A stretch of 64,000 nucleotides of DNA, taken from positions 7,501-71,500 of the forward strand of contig ADNK01000414.1 of assembly GCA_000320545.1 (NCBI GenBank), written 5' to 3'. The stretch is from Bigelowiella natans CCMP2755 (taxonomy: Eukaryota; Cercozoa; Chlorarachniophyceae). A program made the translations under genes and the position numbers. Below are positions 11,295 to 23,047 of this stretch, one piece after another (within the stretch, counting starts at the first letter, position 1; each line of letters starts with the position of its first letter). Below the pieces are notes generated by a model that was given only the letters and a program-made list of their open reading frames with translations, was not told the DNA's origin and did not search any database.

Positions 11295-13566
11295 ATGAAT
11301 CGTTCCCGTGTTCAAGGAAGGGCCCTGATGGGTATCTTCGCTGCGTGTGCATGCGCAATCGCGTTTGTGATGGTAGGTGCCTTTGTTTTATATTCAAACC
11401 TGCTGGAAATAAATTCATCCCATCCATAGTGTATAAGCTCAATGCGCCAGCCACATCTTCAGTCGGGTTTCCCAGGTAGCGCCTCCTATTTTCCATTTAT
11501 TCAAACAGTTGGGTAAAAACATTCTCACCAGGCACGAAGTCTTTCTCAATGGCTGGGACTCGCCCGGCAGCGCTCAGGTAATTTTGCCTCGTGATTTGGA
11601 AAATTACTGCAAAATGGTAACAATAAGTATGTGTTACCCTTAGGATGAATTCGATCTCGAAGCCACTGCTTTCACGTGCTGGGTTGAACATAACATTACC
11701 ACACGTCATCGCAATCGGACAGCGAATTCACTATTTTTTCCTCATGTGTATGATTTAGACACATGTCCTTCCTCAAAGAGAAAAGTGGAACGTGCCCCGA
11801 ACAAGCTCAGAAGAGGCGAAGTCTCTTCGTAAACGCGGCAACTGCAGCTGCAAGTGCGAACCTATATATTCCATCACATACTGCTGTAATATCCTAACAT
11901 GGTGCAAATACTCTCTCGTTTAGGTGGTGATTATGACTACGACGTTCTCATTATTGGGTAGTCTCACTTTTTTGTTTCTATTAGATGGATGTGTCCCATG
12001 TCAAAACCCGAGATTTGTCGATGTGTTGTATGAAATGTCTGAACGCGACCCGTCTCGATGATAATTCATGTGTAGTTAAATTCAATCACTTTTGTTCGGT
12101 AATTGCTAAGATGTGGAGTCGGTGGCCATGGAGCAGCTCTGCATGCTGTCCAACAGGGTCTCAAAGTAGGTGTGGTTGGGGGCCATGACGTCGGCGGAAC
12201 GTGCGTCAACCGTGGTTGCGTTCCATCGAAAGCTTTACTTGCAGCAGCTGGAGAGCTCCATAAATTGAAGTCTCAAGACCACATGAGCGCTCTCGGCATC
12301 CAAACAGGCGAGCTGTCATTTGACCGTCAGAAAATAGCCGACCATGCCAACAACCTAGCTTCCGCGATTAAAGCAAACCTTCGGAGATCTCTCGAAGCAA
12401 TCGGTGTTGACATCATCCACGGCAAGGGAACCCTTAAGGATGAGCATACTGTGGAAGTTGGTCTTCCTGGGCGTGTAGACATCGAAGGTACCGTCACGGC
12501 TAAGGATATCATCATCGCAACTGGTTCGGTTCCCGCAGTCCCACCTGGCATCAACATCGACGAAGACCGTGTGTTCACCTCTGATAAAGCGCTGAAGCTG
12601 GAGTCACTCCCTGAGTGGATTGCTATCATTGGCTCGGGATACATCGGACTGGAATTTGCAGATGTTTACACCGCATTGGGTGTGCAGGTGACCCTGATTG
12701 AGGCAATGCCGACGCTTATGCCAGGCTTTGACTCTGAGATCCGCCGTCTAGCCCAGCGCGTGCTTGTTGATGGCCGCAAGAGTGTAGACTATCACACAAA
12801 TGTATTCGCTACCAGAGTAACTCCTACCACCTTTGGTGGCGTGGAGATCGAGTTGACAGATGCCAGTACAAGGGAGGTGAAGGACGTGATTGAGGTGGAT
12901 GCTGTTATGGTCGCTACAGGCCGTCGGCCATACACGGAAGGCCTTGGGCTCGAGGACATGGGTGTTGAAAAGCTCAGGGGCGGTTTTATCCCTGTGAACG
13001 ACAAGATGCAGGTCCTCGATTCGAATGGAGAGGCTTTCGAAAATATCTATGCTATTGGTGACGCAAACGGAAAGTACATGCTCGCGCATGCCGCCTCGGC
13101 TCAGGGTATCAGCGCTATCGAGAACATCGTCGGGAGGGAAAACACAGTGAACCACAGGCACGTACCTGCCGCGTGCTTCACGCACCCAGAGATAAGTTTT
13201 GTTGGAGTTGATGAGGATACAGCGCGTAAGGAAGCAGAAGAGGGAGGATATGCCGATAAGATTGGTGTCGCGAAGGTCTCCTTTAAGGGCAACTCCAAGG
13301 CCCTCGCCATGAAGGAACCCGATGGAATGGCTAAGATGATATACAGGAAGGACAGTGGTGAGATCCTCGGCGTCCACATCATGGGTCTTCACTCCGCCGA
13401 TCTTATCCACGAGGCATCAAACGCTATGGCGGCTGGGCAAACTCTCTACGAGCTGCGAATGATGGTGCACGCGCATCCAACGGTTGCAGAGGTGCTGGAT
13501 GAGCTCTTCAAGCATGCACAACTGGAGCATGCAGTGAACCCAGAACCGGCCTTAGCCATGGCTTGA
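11295..13566 (+). CDS. LPD/DLD: Dihydrolipoamide dehydrogenase (E3), plastid type, predicted plastid-targeted
   Basis: FAD-linked E3 reoxidises dihydrolipoamide with NAD+. The plastid form serves plastid pyruvate dehydrogenase and so fatty-acid synthesis. Exon 1 (11295-11372) is a signal peptide: [20 protein letters not shown]. Exon 2 (11476-11577) and a short exon ending at 11853 make the presequence, and the latter's start (about 11788) is uncertain. Exon 4 (11924-11957) encodes [11 protein letters not shown]. The final exon 12111-13566 completes the FAD motif [13 protein letters not shown] and holds the redox disulfide site [13 protein letters not shown], the NAD-binding [15 protein letters not shown], and the C-terminal [13 protein letters not shown] with the catalytic His. 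The [12 protein letters not shown] wording is typical of plant plastid LPD. All active-site residues are intact. The most 3' 1.4 kb is intronless. Confidence 0.93.
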
Positions 13567-14307
13567 CTGCCTGGAATAGCAGATATTAGTAGTGACGACC
13601 CTAAAACAACATCATCATCGCAGCAACCAACGAAGAAAATAATACAGGAAGCAGCCGGTCGGAGCGAAGTGAACGAATTTGTACAAAGTAGTAGTAATAG
13701 TAGTAGCAGTAGTAGCACTAGCGGAGGTAGTGATTCCTCGCCCAGCAGCCTAGAAGTAGGCCTGGCAAACGGGAGGGGGAGGACAAAGGGAAAGGATGAT
13801 CAGCCGACTCCATGGCTTCTTCAAACTCTTAAAAAAATACTGAATAAACTACGACAAAATGTCAGATAAAAGCTTCCTCATCAAATCTACCATCATCGTC
13901 ATCATCACCACCATCGACTCCTAATATCTCTATGCCAATTATTTTCTCTGGACTCCAGATCTCAACAACCACAGTTCATCACCATTCATTCGATCGAATC
14001 CCCCTTGTTAACTCATCCCCCCCTTTCATCTTTTTCATCATCACAACCACGGCCATCTCAGTAGATTGTCGTTATCTTCCTGAAGTGGATGTGTCTGTGA
14101 AACGAATGAGTGGGCCTATCATCATCCCTGCTGCAGCCTCCTGGGTTATTCTATAACTTGGTCTTGCATGGAGTTTTCGGATCAATCATTGCAACCGTGA
14201 CGCTACATGCAAAATAATTTGAAAATGCTGCATACATAACGTGCGTAAATAGAAAGGTGGTTGTTTACTTGATATTTACGTATATATTGCATAGCTACGT
14301 AACTGTA

Positions 14308-14344
<37 letters not shown>

Positions 14345-15799
14345 GTTGAAATAATATCTCAATTTTACGCGAGGTGACGCTATGCGTTTTCGTTCGAGCT
14401 AGGTGTGCACCCCACACACATAGCATTGGACATCTAGAAATGCCAGTCGTAGCATCCACGCATAGAGGCTACTTGCTGCATGCTAGCATGTTTTGCAAAT
14501 GAAATTTGGAGGCCTAGCTAGCTAGGCATTTCATGCAAGCATACTCTAGCTAGCTACATGTCGACTAGTAGACACTACGATGCATGCATCAAATCGATCT
14601 AGGCATCGTCTGTCGGCTCTAGCTAGCATCTAGGCTAGCTAGGGCTGCCTTTGTTATACGATATGCGATGTACGCGCAGGACTCATAGACTGCTACGACT
14701 AGCCAGAGGATGCTTATCTATCTCTCTAGCTCTATACACAGAGAGCGCTAGAGCGCTATATCTAGCTATATAGGCAGATGCACGGACAACCATGCTAGCA
14801 TGCATGCAACAATTATGTTGCATGCATATGTTGCATGCATAGTTGCAGATGTACTAGTCTAATAGTGCTGTGTAGCTAAGCTAGCTAAGCTGCATAGTAG
14901 TTTAAACTTTCATCACATTCGTCACATCTCATAGTGGTTTAAGGCAGCTAGCTAGCTAGGCAGCATGCATTCATATGCTAGCATGTCTAGATGTGTGTGT
15001 GACATGTAATGTTCTCGTTTTTCATGAAACTTCTTTTTTGTAAAGCACACTGCCAGGTCACACTGCAAGAGCACACATGCTCTGATGCTGTTGCGACTGC
15101 TTCTCGGCATTATGCACACCCATGCTAGCATACAAGACCATTTAAACCATGATGCATCGCAAGATTTGATTCGCTTGAATAAAAATAATATGATTTTCCC
15201 TCTCAGTCAACACGAACATGCCAAACAACATCTACGTATTGCTGAGCAGATCTGGAGATGTGTAGATGTAGCAACATTATGTGCATGTAGCTTACGCATA
15301 TACCACATTTGGCAACATCTAGAGTCATATAAGGCTTCGGGCACCATGTAATATTTACATACCGTACATGTATATACATTGTGTTTGGCGCACGGTTGTA
15401 GTGAAGCTAATTTTATTCTATCCAACAGCTATCATTTATTTGGATTGTTGCCTTTTATTTGCTGTAGCAACCCACTTACGCTATTCTCGCCCAAGTCGCC
15501 AGTCCAAAAGTCCCTGCACACACACACACACACACACACGCACACACACATAGATAAACTTATGCAACCCTTTCTCAGTTATGACGTATGCTTTCGTGAA
15601 CAGATGTCCGAACCTTCTCGATATCTTGCACATCACTGCCACAGATCCAATGACGCTTAAAACCCCGGCAGCAGCACTCCCAACCCTGTTTCGTCAACCA
15701 CGGACAGCATAGAGCAAGCAAAACGACAAATGGAAGAGGCATGCAAATCAACACACGGCACTTAAGAGGAATGGGGGAAAAGGAAGGGTGGGAGGGAGG

Positions 15800-15838
<39 letters not shown>

Positions 15839-15895
15839 GGAGATTCGTTGTGGAATTAGCAAGATTTCAATATTGAAATACAAATATAGGAATCA
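13567..15895. repeat. Convergent spacer with CTAG/CATG palindrome island 2 (largest)
   Basis: This 2.3-kb spacer lies between the DLD and CdsA stops. Positions 13567-14160 look like a CA- and T-rich 3' UTR. A (GT)16 tract follows at 14311-14342. From about 14390 to 15130 CTAG, GCTAGC, CATG and GCATGC motifs recur, with CATGCTAGCATG at 14479-14490 and 14791-14802, shorter copies near 14975 and 15121, and a 16-bp perfect palindrome at 14512-14527. A (CA)n tract lies at 15517-15550 and a (GA)n tract at 15803-15835. I see no gene. Confidence 0.7.
14512..14527. other. 16-bp perfect palindrome GCCTAGCTAGCTAGGC
   Basis: The sequence equals its own reverse complement. It is flanked by TGAAAT upstream and ATTTCA downstream, so the self-complementary stretch can extend outward with a short mismatch bulge. 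It sits in the core of island 2. Confidence 0.8.
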
Positions 15896-16520
15896 TTACC
15901 CTATCTGCTTCACCATTGGTAAGAATAGCGTCACAAATGCGTAAGCAAGAGGCCCAACAAAGATATAACTATAAGTCAAACATGGGCATTATTAGTCATG
16001 GAGCAGTAGCAGTAGGAGGAGGAGGAGGAGGAGGAACGGAGTTCATCATACCATGAAAGACACAATGGAAACAACAGAAAACACTGTGAGAAAAGACCTA
16101 TCGAGACGATCAAGCACGCCTCCATGGCCTGGGAAGCAGTTGCCGAAATCCTTCACGCCAGCATCTCTATATAGGAGAGAAAGAAGAAGAAGAAGAAGAA
16201 GAAGAAGAAGAAGATAGTAACAACAAAATTCGATGGGTGGTGGAGGTGCTATATATGTGAATAATCAGAATGCTAGAGCGCATGCTTGACCGTTGTGATG
16301 ATGGTGATAATGGTGATGATGGTGATGATCGCAGCAAGATTATGCACAACGAGCTTTTCTTTTGTGCGACAACTGAGACACCTCTTGATCATGGAGGCCA
16401 TCAAATCGCCCAAAAGGGAGATAACGGAGACCATAAGCCCATACCTGATGATGAAGCAAGAATAGCAACAAGAGCAGTGGCTTAGCTTGCAGTTGTTTCC
16501 ACAATATCACCAATACCAGG

Positions 16521-16558
<38 letters not shown>

Positions 16559-16562
16559 ACAC

Positions 16563-16596
<34 letters not shown>

Positions 16597-17863
16597 AATT
16601 CAATTACATTGTCCCTGAAAACCACCAGTGCGGCCAATCCATAACCTATAGGAGTTGTGGGAGAAAGGGAGAGGATGGAACTTATTGGTGCTTTCTTCTT
16701 CCAGATATAGCACCACCTTTCTCGTAAAACATCTCGTTCAAATGAGAAGTACCTTGGCACCAACAAGTGCAGTGATCATTGCCATGAGCGCTCCAGAAAG
16801 AAACCTGAGTGTTTGGATGGTAGCGATTATTCTATCCTGTTATATTGGTTGTAGGTATATTTGTCTCATAGGGAGAGCATTGTTATTTACGCCTGCACGC
16901 ATAGAATAGACATGACGAATGGATCGGAAGAGCAGAGAAACGCTCAGAGGGGGCAAGGTATGATGGCAAAAGGTAGCAGAAAATATCAGTTCAATTAAAT
17001 ATTATAAATGCAGTCAAATCCAGCTCATCCCCGAAAATCGTTTCTCGTTTCCATCTTTGCATCTAAGACATCACTATCGTCACCCTTCGACTGTCTTGTT
17101 CGGCGAAGCACCACCGGCAGCCGGAATTACTTCGGAGATTTTCCGCCTATTTTAAACGTTCATTGTTATTTTCCTCTTTCCAATCTTGTATTGTATGTGA
17201 ACACTACCGTACAAACACAAAACATATGTGTGTGTGTGTGTGTGTGTGTGTGTTGTTTATATGAAGCTATCCCAGTGACATTGCTAGGTGCATTGTGGTT
17301 TACTTTCCAAATTTCTTGCCTCCAAAGTATGCGCCTACGTCAGAGAGAGCACATCCCAGTGCAGTGAACCAGTAGCTACGATTGATATATCACACAACAC
17401 ATTTGCGAATATTTACGTGCATATCGGTCCAAAACGGTGATGATGAGGATAAGGATGAGGATGAGGATGAGGATGATTAGATTAGCACGAAAAATGACAA
17501 ATTCAAGATGCAACTTATTGCAATTCTCATCATTCTTTTTTTTTATGTGAGAAGTAGTACGTGATTGCGCCCTGAGTGATAACATCAGCTGCGACAGGGA
17601 GAGGGGACAGCCATCGAATGCCTTGGTCAAGATTCATGCCTATTGATGCATACATGCAATAACGACAAAGATGATAATGAAAGAATGAACAAGCACGAGA
17701 GCGATGTGATAATGATGATGATGGTGATGATGGTGATGATGATGATAATCATGATAATGGCGCAATAATGATAAAATCACGCGTTGTATTTACCTACATA
17801 AAAAGCGCTGAATGATCATAAGCAATTGTTTGTTTTTCAAGTTTTTCTTCCGCCCCCTCCTCT

Positions 17864-17904
<41 letters not shown>

Positions 17905-19720
17905 ACCCGCCCCATTTCTCTACACATGTATGTATATAACATTGCAACTCCGACTAGTGACTTACTTAGCTGTGGTGATACTTCTAGGCCTTCCTTTAAG
18001 CACCGTAGACGTGCCCAATAGCTCGGCAGCAACCCCGTATAAACGCACCCCATCAATGTCGTTGAAATATCGGCAATGCTCCCTAACATAAGAACGGCGA
18101 GTCTAAGATTGATTCATCATCGTCGTCATCATCGTTTCTCAGTCATCGTCTTCTTGTTCTTATACGCATTCTTACTACTCACCGGGCTTGGGTCGCATGA
18201 CGAGGAACCACATGACAACCGCTGCAAAACCGAGGGGAAGGCCTAGCTGGTGCTGAAAAGGGAACTTGCACGCGCAGATGTACATTGCTGTCGTACACGA
18301 TTATTATGATCAAGGTAGTAGTTGGGTTTCGTGAGGACGGCATGGATGATGATGATGATGATGATAATGATGATGATGATGATGCTTTAAGGAGAAGAAA
18401 GTGAGCTGTGTAGTGCTAGTGTGCATGGACAGGTACGTTAACATATTGCGGAATCTTGAGATTGATTTTTCCAACAACTGGAGCGAAAACATAGGTTGTG
18501 TCTGTCTCGCGGTGATGCTCTCAGCACTCTCAAAGATCCTTGAAAAATGTTTTATGTACATTTACTAGTATAAATATATTGTGCACTACCTAGAGAAGCC
18601 ACAAATGATATCCGGCGCGCCGGGTTCACTCCCGTCATCATCACTGTGTTGAAGTACCTGTGATAATTGTACAACGGGGAGGACTGAAATAAGATCAAAC
18701 AAAACTGATTAATACGACGCAGTTGGTAGCTGATCATTTCACTAGATCTTGATAGTGCGTTATTTTTAGTTTTCTGCTCTCTTTTTATTGATTAGAACGA
18801 ACTCGTATTGCGCCATCATTGCCACTGTCACTAACACTGACGTGTACACCAAGTCTCCGGAGAAAATCACAGCCTGACAAAGGCGGTCGCAACGACAACG
18901 ATAAGAAAAGGGTTTGCATATTAATGGAATAAAATCGGAGTGTAGAGAAGCGCATAACCAATATTAATCGAATCGTTTTAAGAATGTTTGTTACAGTATT
19001 AGGCTATTGCGAACGTATTTCACATTTTCCCTCAGATTGCTACAGGCACGTGTATAGCGACCGTTCCTGCAAAGGCGAGCAGCCAACCAGTCACAATCCT
19101 CTTGCTCAATTTCCGGACGCTCTTAGCCTCTTGCTGCGACGAAGACGGGGAAGGCGAGGGAAGGGATGGGGACGACGAGGAGGAGGGCACGCTGATGCCT
19201 CTGAGCGCATTGTGCAGGAGCGAAGGTGTCGAAGCCACAAGGTGCCTTGCACTGAGTAAACCTCTGCCTCTACGACTGAGAAAGGACCCCATCTTTTGTT
19301 GATCTTGCCTAGAAACATGCGGGTTTTCGCTACCGAGGGTAGCTGTTGCGATTGAGCAACAACGAGTTCGGTGTTTCTTCGGCTGGAATGCAGGCTGGGA
19401 TGCAGAAGATGGTGAAAGCTGCGCGGCCAGCGCTGTAGCTGCAGAAAGCCTATTTGTATTAGAATCATATACACATGTTACCTTGGAAAGTTATAGCTAG
19501 TAGTGAAACAGGGACACCTGCTGTGTTTGCTGGAATGAGATATTGGCCTTCGTAACAATGACGGGCTGCTCTGAGAGGAGGGTTGGAACCCCGGCTCTCT
19601 TTGGGGTCCCAGCTTTATGTTCAATGTTCCCTGTCGCTGTACCGCAATGGGTGATTGTGGAGCCGCGCCTCCTACTATGGCGAGAAGAGCGAAGAAGATC
19701 ATGAGATAATGGGACACCAT
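15896..19720 (-). CDS. CDS/cdsA: Phosphatidate cytidylyltransferase (CDP-diacylglycerol synthase), CdsA type, predicted plastid-targeted
   Basis: The enzyme makes CDP-diacylglycerol from phosphatidate and CTP for phosphatidylglycerol synthesis. Exon 1 (19482-19720) encodes the signal peptide MVSHYLMIFFALLAIVGGAA. A 32-nt intron then leads in phase to exon 2 (19044-19449), a Ser/Arg-rich transit region ending SKRIVTGWLLAFAG. Later exons, in order along the protein: VLVTVAMMAQYEYFNTVM (from 18873), MYICACKFPFQH, ADISTTLMGCVYTGLLPSYW, the 17571-17621 exon, GCALSDVGAYFGGKKFGK, GGASPNKTVEG, WPHWWFSGTMYGLMVSVISL, then [27 protein letters not shown]. The last matches the CdsA signature (S..KR....KD......HGG..DR.D) completely. 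The final exon YIFVGPLAYAFVTLFLP ends at 15896. Phases agree at the junctions I could check. There are many hydrophobic spans. Introns carry CA, GA, GAA and GAT repeats. Confidence 0.9.
16515..16595 (-). repeat. (CA)n-(GA)n compound microsatellite in a CdsA intron
   Basis: An alternating CA tract (about 16520-16562) is followed by a GA tract (about 16566-16595) between the exons WPHWWFSGTM and YGLMVSVISL. In the transcript it reads as CU then UG repeats. Confidence 0.85.
19450..19481 (-). other. Candidate 32-nt spliceosomal intron in CdsA
   Basis: The intron starts GTAACA and ends AAATAG, with CTAAT as a possible branch site 12 bases before the end. Removal joins 79 codons plus two bases of the signal-peptide exon to one base plus 135 codons of the next exon, so phase is kept. 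Without splicing an in-frame TAA follows at once. Confidence 0.5.
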
Positions 19721-20965
19721 TCGCCGGTACCCCTCTTTGTTCCGGTTGTATTTGTCGTTACTGAGACCATATGGGGATTTCCACGTTGCGACATCCTTCA
19801 AACGACCTGTTTTCCCTTTTCTTCCCTTCGGAAGCTTCCTGCAGGATAAAAGTCGCATATTTTATTTCCCAAACACAAAAATAAGAAAACAGGATTTTTT
19901 GTGGGCGAGCCGCAAAAAACCTGGCAGCAGCGCTTGTCGCAGGACGGTAACTTTGTGCCAGTCAAGGATGCGACTTCAACAACTAGCTTTCTGTTTCCAC
20001 CGAAAATACGGCAAAAGTCCTGTGTCGCAGTATGTGCAACGCCCTTCCACAGTTGGCTTTTGTTGGGATGACGATGAAACGTCGTGTCTGCCTGCCCCAC
20101 TGTCGCTGTTTCTCCAAGTGCTCGCATCCAGGAGCAACCGAAGTCCTCCATCTTCACTGGCTCAATTGCGATCCCCCTCTCTCCTCTTCGACCACCACCG
20201 AGGTGCTCCTGGTTGCGAAGAGCTGCTCCTCCCTGTCTGCCTAGGGAGAGTGGTGATAGAGGATGCGCCGCAACAATCGCGTCAAACCGCTTGGGTCCTC
20301 TGACGCCTTTGGGCAAGATGATAGTGCTGATGCCAAAAGAAGGAGGCTTCAAAATGCGCCCTCGACGTAACTGATTCGCAATTAGGAAAATATTTTACAT
20401 TAAATTTGATTGGGTTTTGATGAATGAAACAGAACGAATATAGGAAGTACGGATGAAATGAATCGTCCATCTCCAGAGGACATGATTCTTCCCACTCAGC
20501 CGAGACATGCAGGGAATCAAAGAGAACAGCAAATAAAAGAGTAAATATTATTCCTTGTTCTAAGGGTATATCTGGCCTGACAAATGAACCGTCTATTATC
20601 TAAATTAAAGGCTGTCAGAGATGAGTGAGACCGTACCTGGAGCTTTCGGTGATGAGGTGAGTTGCTAAACTCAGAATAACTTTACACATCTGAGCACTCA
20701 CACACAGTGCTGTGAAAATATAGGACCCGAATAATACCCCTGGTGATACAGCTTCCTCGTTTGTCGACACACGTCGGGAGCGGAAACAATTGCCTGAGTA
20801 TGTACTGCCAGCACACCAACCCCTCGTATTGTCCCCGACAGCCAAGAATACTCTTGGGCGATGATGGTGCATGTCCGGGGAAGGGGGGGGATGAGGGGAT
20901 AACAAGGACAATTAAGAGCAACATATGCAGCCGATTTTATTCCTTCTTTTCCCCAATATTAATAG
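19721..20965. promoter_or_regulatory. Divergent spacer between CdsA and the large C2-like gene
   Basis: About 1.2 kb. Long open frames overlap on both strands between 19737 and 20374, but neither shows a recognisable domain, so I treat them as chance or as 5'-leader sequence. A weak candidate first exon, ATGAGTGAGACC at 20621 with a GTGAGT donor, does not join in phase to the next exon. No palindrome island is present. Confidence 0.35.
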
Positions 20966-21166
20966 ATGGGCCCAAAGAAAAAATAACGACACAAAAGATA
21001 AAGCGGATCAAATTTTAGAAGAATATGGATTAGATAGCACAGACGCAGCGTCGTCGGGTTTAAAAGTTCCGCCGAAAAAAGGGAATCGTCTGAAGGAATT
21101 AGAGGATCTTGAAGATGACGGGGATGACATATTCGATGTAGTTTTTCTCCCCCCCCCTCTCTCTGA

Positions 21167-21201
<35 letters not shown>

Positions 21202-21617
21202 TTTGTGTTTGTGTGATTATCCGCTGTGTATGTTTGTTGTATCTGTTTGAAACATCTTGTCTCGGTAGGAGGACGGAAAAGAGGGGAAAAGAGATTTCGT
21301 TCCGCCATTAAAACCTCTACGAAGAAACCAAAGAGGCTCCGTGCGAAGGTATAAATTATTACAACGCTCTCGCCATCCGTACTGTACATGACGAAGAGGA
21401 AATGCCGAGAAGTTAATGTCAAACTTCTGCACCGCCATCATCGTTACCATCATTACCAGCGACAGAGGGTTGCATTTTTCGTAAAGTAGTGAAGTCGTCA
21501 TTAGTAATCGTCCCACAACTACTACTACTCTACACAGGCTTCCGAAGCTGGGCATGTCAAAAGTTGATCCATCTCAACAGCTCAGCGTGCAACCAATAGC
21601 TACAGCCAGAGTATATC

Positions 21618-21667
<50 letters not shown>

Positions 21668-22992
21668 TCTATATGTGTGTGTGTGTTATTCTGAAATGTA
21701 AGATGTGATTGCATGATTGGCGCTTTCAAAAAATGCCAGGCCGAGAGTCAGGTGGACAGCATTATGGACATAAATAAACAAGCAAGCGCCCCAAAAGAGG
21801 CTCTTAAGCTCAAAATATTTCGTGCAATGGGTTTAAAGATTCCGGAACTACCCCCTCCCTTGGATAAAAGAGCACCACACGCGTATGTGACTATTGGCTT
21901 GCAGCCGCATTCGGCCTTCGTGGTAGCATCGACATATTACTTAAGTATTCCAAATATCGCCAAGTACCACAATGTTTTCACTGACTTCCGAATGCAATGA
22001 ATAATTTAAACAATTGATAAATTACAATCAGCCAAAGATTCTTGCCACTCAACCCATTCGTCTCGGTGAGCAATAGATGACGACGAGAAATTTATCAAAA
22101 CTAAAAATTGTCCGATCAACGGGGACGTTCTGTAACCCTGACATTGCCTCACAAAAACGCATCAGGGGCGATGAAAAAGAAGGACACATTCAGGGCACAC
22201 GTTATCGATCTTACCCATGATGATCTCAAAGGTACTACGAAGGAGAGAATGTTGTCAATGAATCAAACGAGGCTAGTTTCATTCCAGAATATCAATTGAC
22301 TCGATCAATTGCTCTAAAAAATATTCACATCCTTCTTGCCGCGGCAAATAATTGGCAGGTTTCATCGAATTTCGGTTGTACATGAAAGATCCCTTCGGAG
22401 GCGAAGATGTGATGCTGGGTACGCCGCCCGCAAATGATTCTAAGGACTCTGAATGCATTCTCCATGCCTGCCCGTTTTCATTGCTCTGTTTCTCATTTTC
22501 TTCTACTGTTCTTGGCTATTAAAAAAACGGATTTTTCCCCAAGCCACAATGGGAAATGACATGCTTAGTGACACCCTGAGCGAAGAATATGTATCATTGG
22601 ATCTCATAGTGGTGGAAACTGAGTGTAGTTGTTGTGATCTGCAGGCCGATGCGAAATATCCCCTCTAGAGTCTCTTAGGAGTATGAAGACAAGCGCCAGA
22701 GGACTCTCACTCGATCCTCAAGGGGTAAATAAATAAGAGATGAGATTAGCGCGTATGTTGAACAATAACAGAAAGGAAGAGCTAAGTACTATATCACGCA
22801 GGAGAGGAGTTGAGAAAGAGTAGTAATAGTCCATTGCGAATTTTGACAGCAGAGGGTTTAATTTATCATTATTGTTTTGTATAAATACCGGATGCTACGA
22901 CATTGATATGTGCTGGCGTTACAATTCCTACTTTGACCTCGAAAAGGTAATAATCGTCTCGACGGAGCTTTCGGCTGGAAGTTGGAGGTTTG

Positions 22993-23047
<55 letters not shown>

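Noticed and set aside
12327-13410. Long antisense open frames opposite the LPD exon (105 and 220 codons)
   Set aside because: They mirror a strongly coding exon on the + strand and have no domains or splice signals of their own; shadow frames.
14390-15130. Island 2 as a CRISPR array or transposon with terminal inverted repeats
   Set aside because: Units are unequal in length and spacing, no direct repeat-spacer pattern, no transposase frame, and no target-site duplication seen.
16046-16085. Reading CdsA on past LDR as SFLTVFSVVSIVSF
   Set aside because: Splicing at GATAG|gtcttt instead restores the family sequence LDSYIFVGPLAYAF in phase with the final exon.
19737-20374. Overlapping 184-188-codon frames on both strands upstream of CdsA
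   Set aside because: Both cannot be coding. Neither shows a domain, and the CdsA signal-peptide start at 19720 accounts for the gene.
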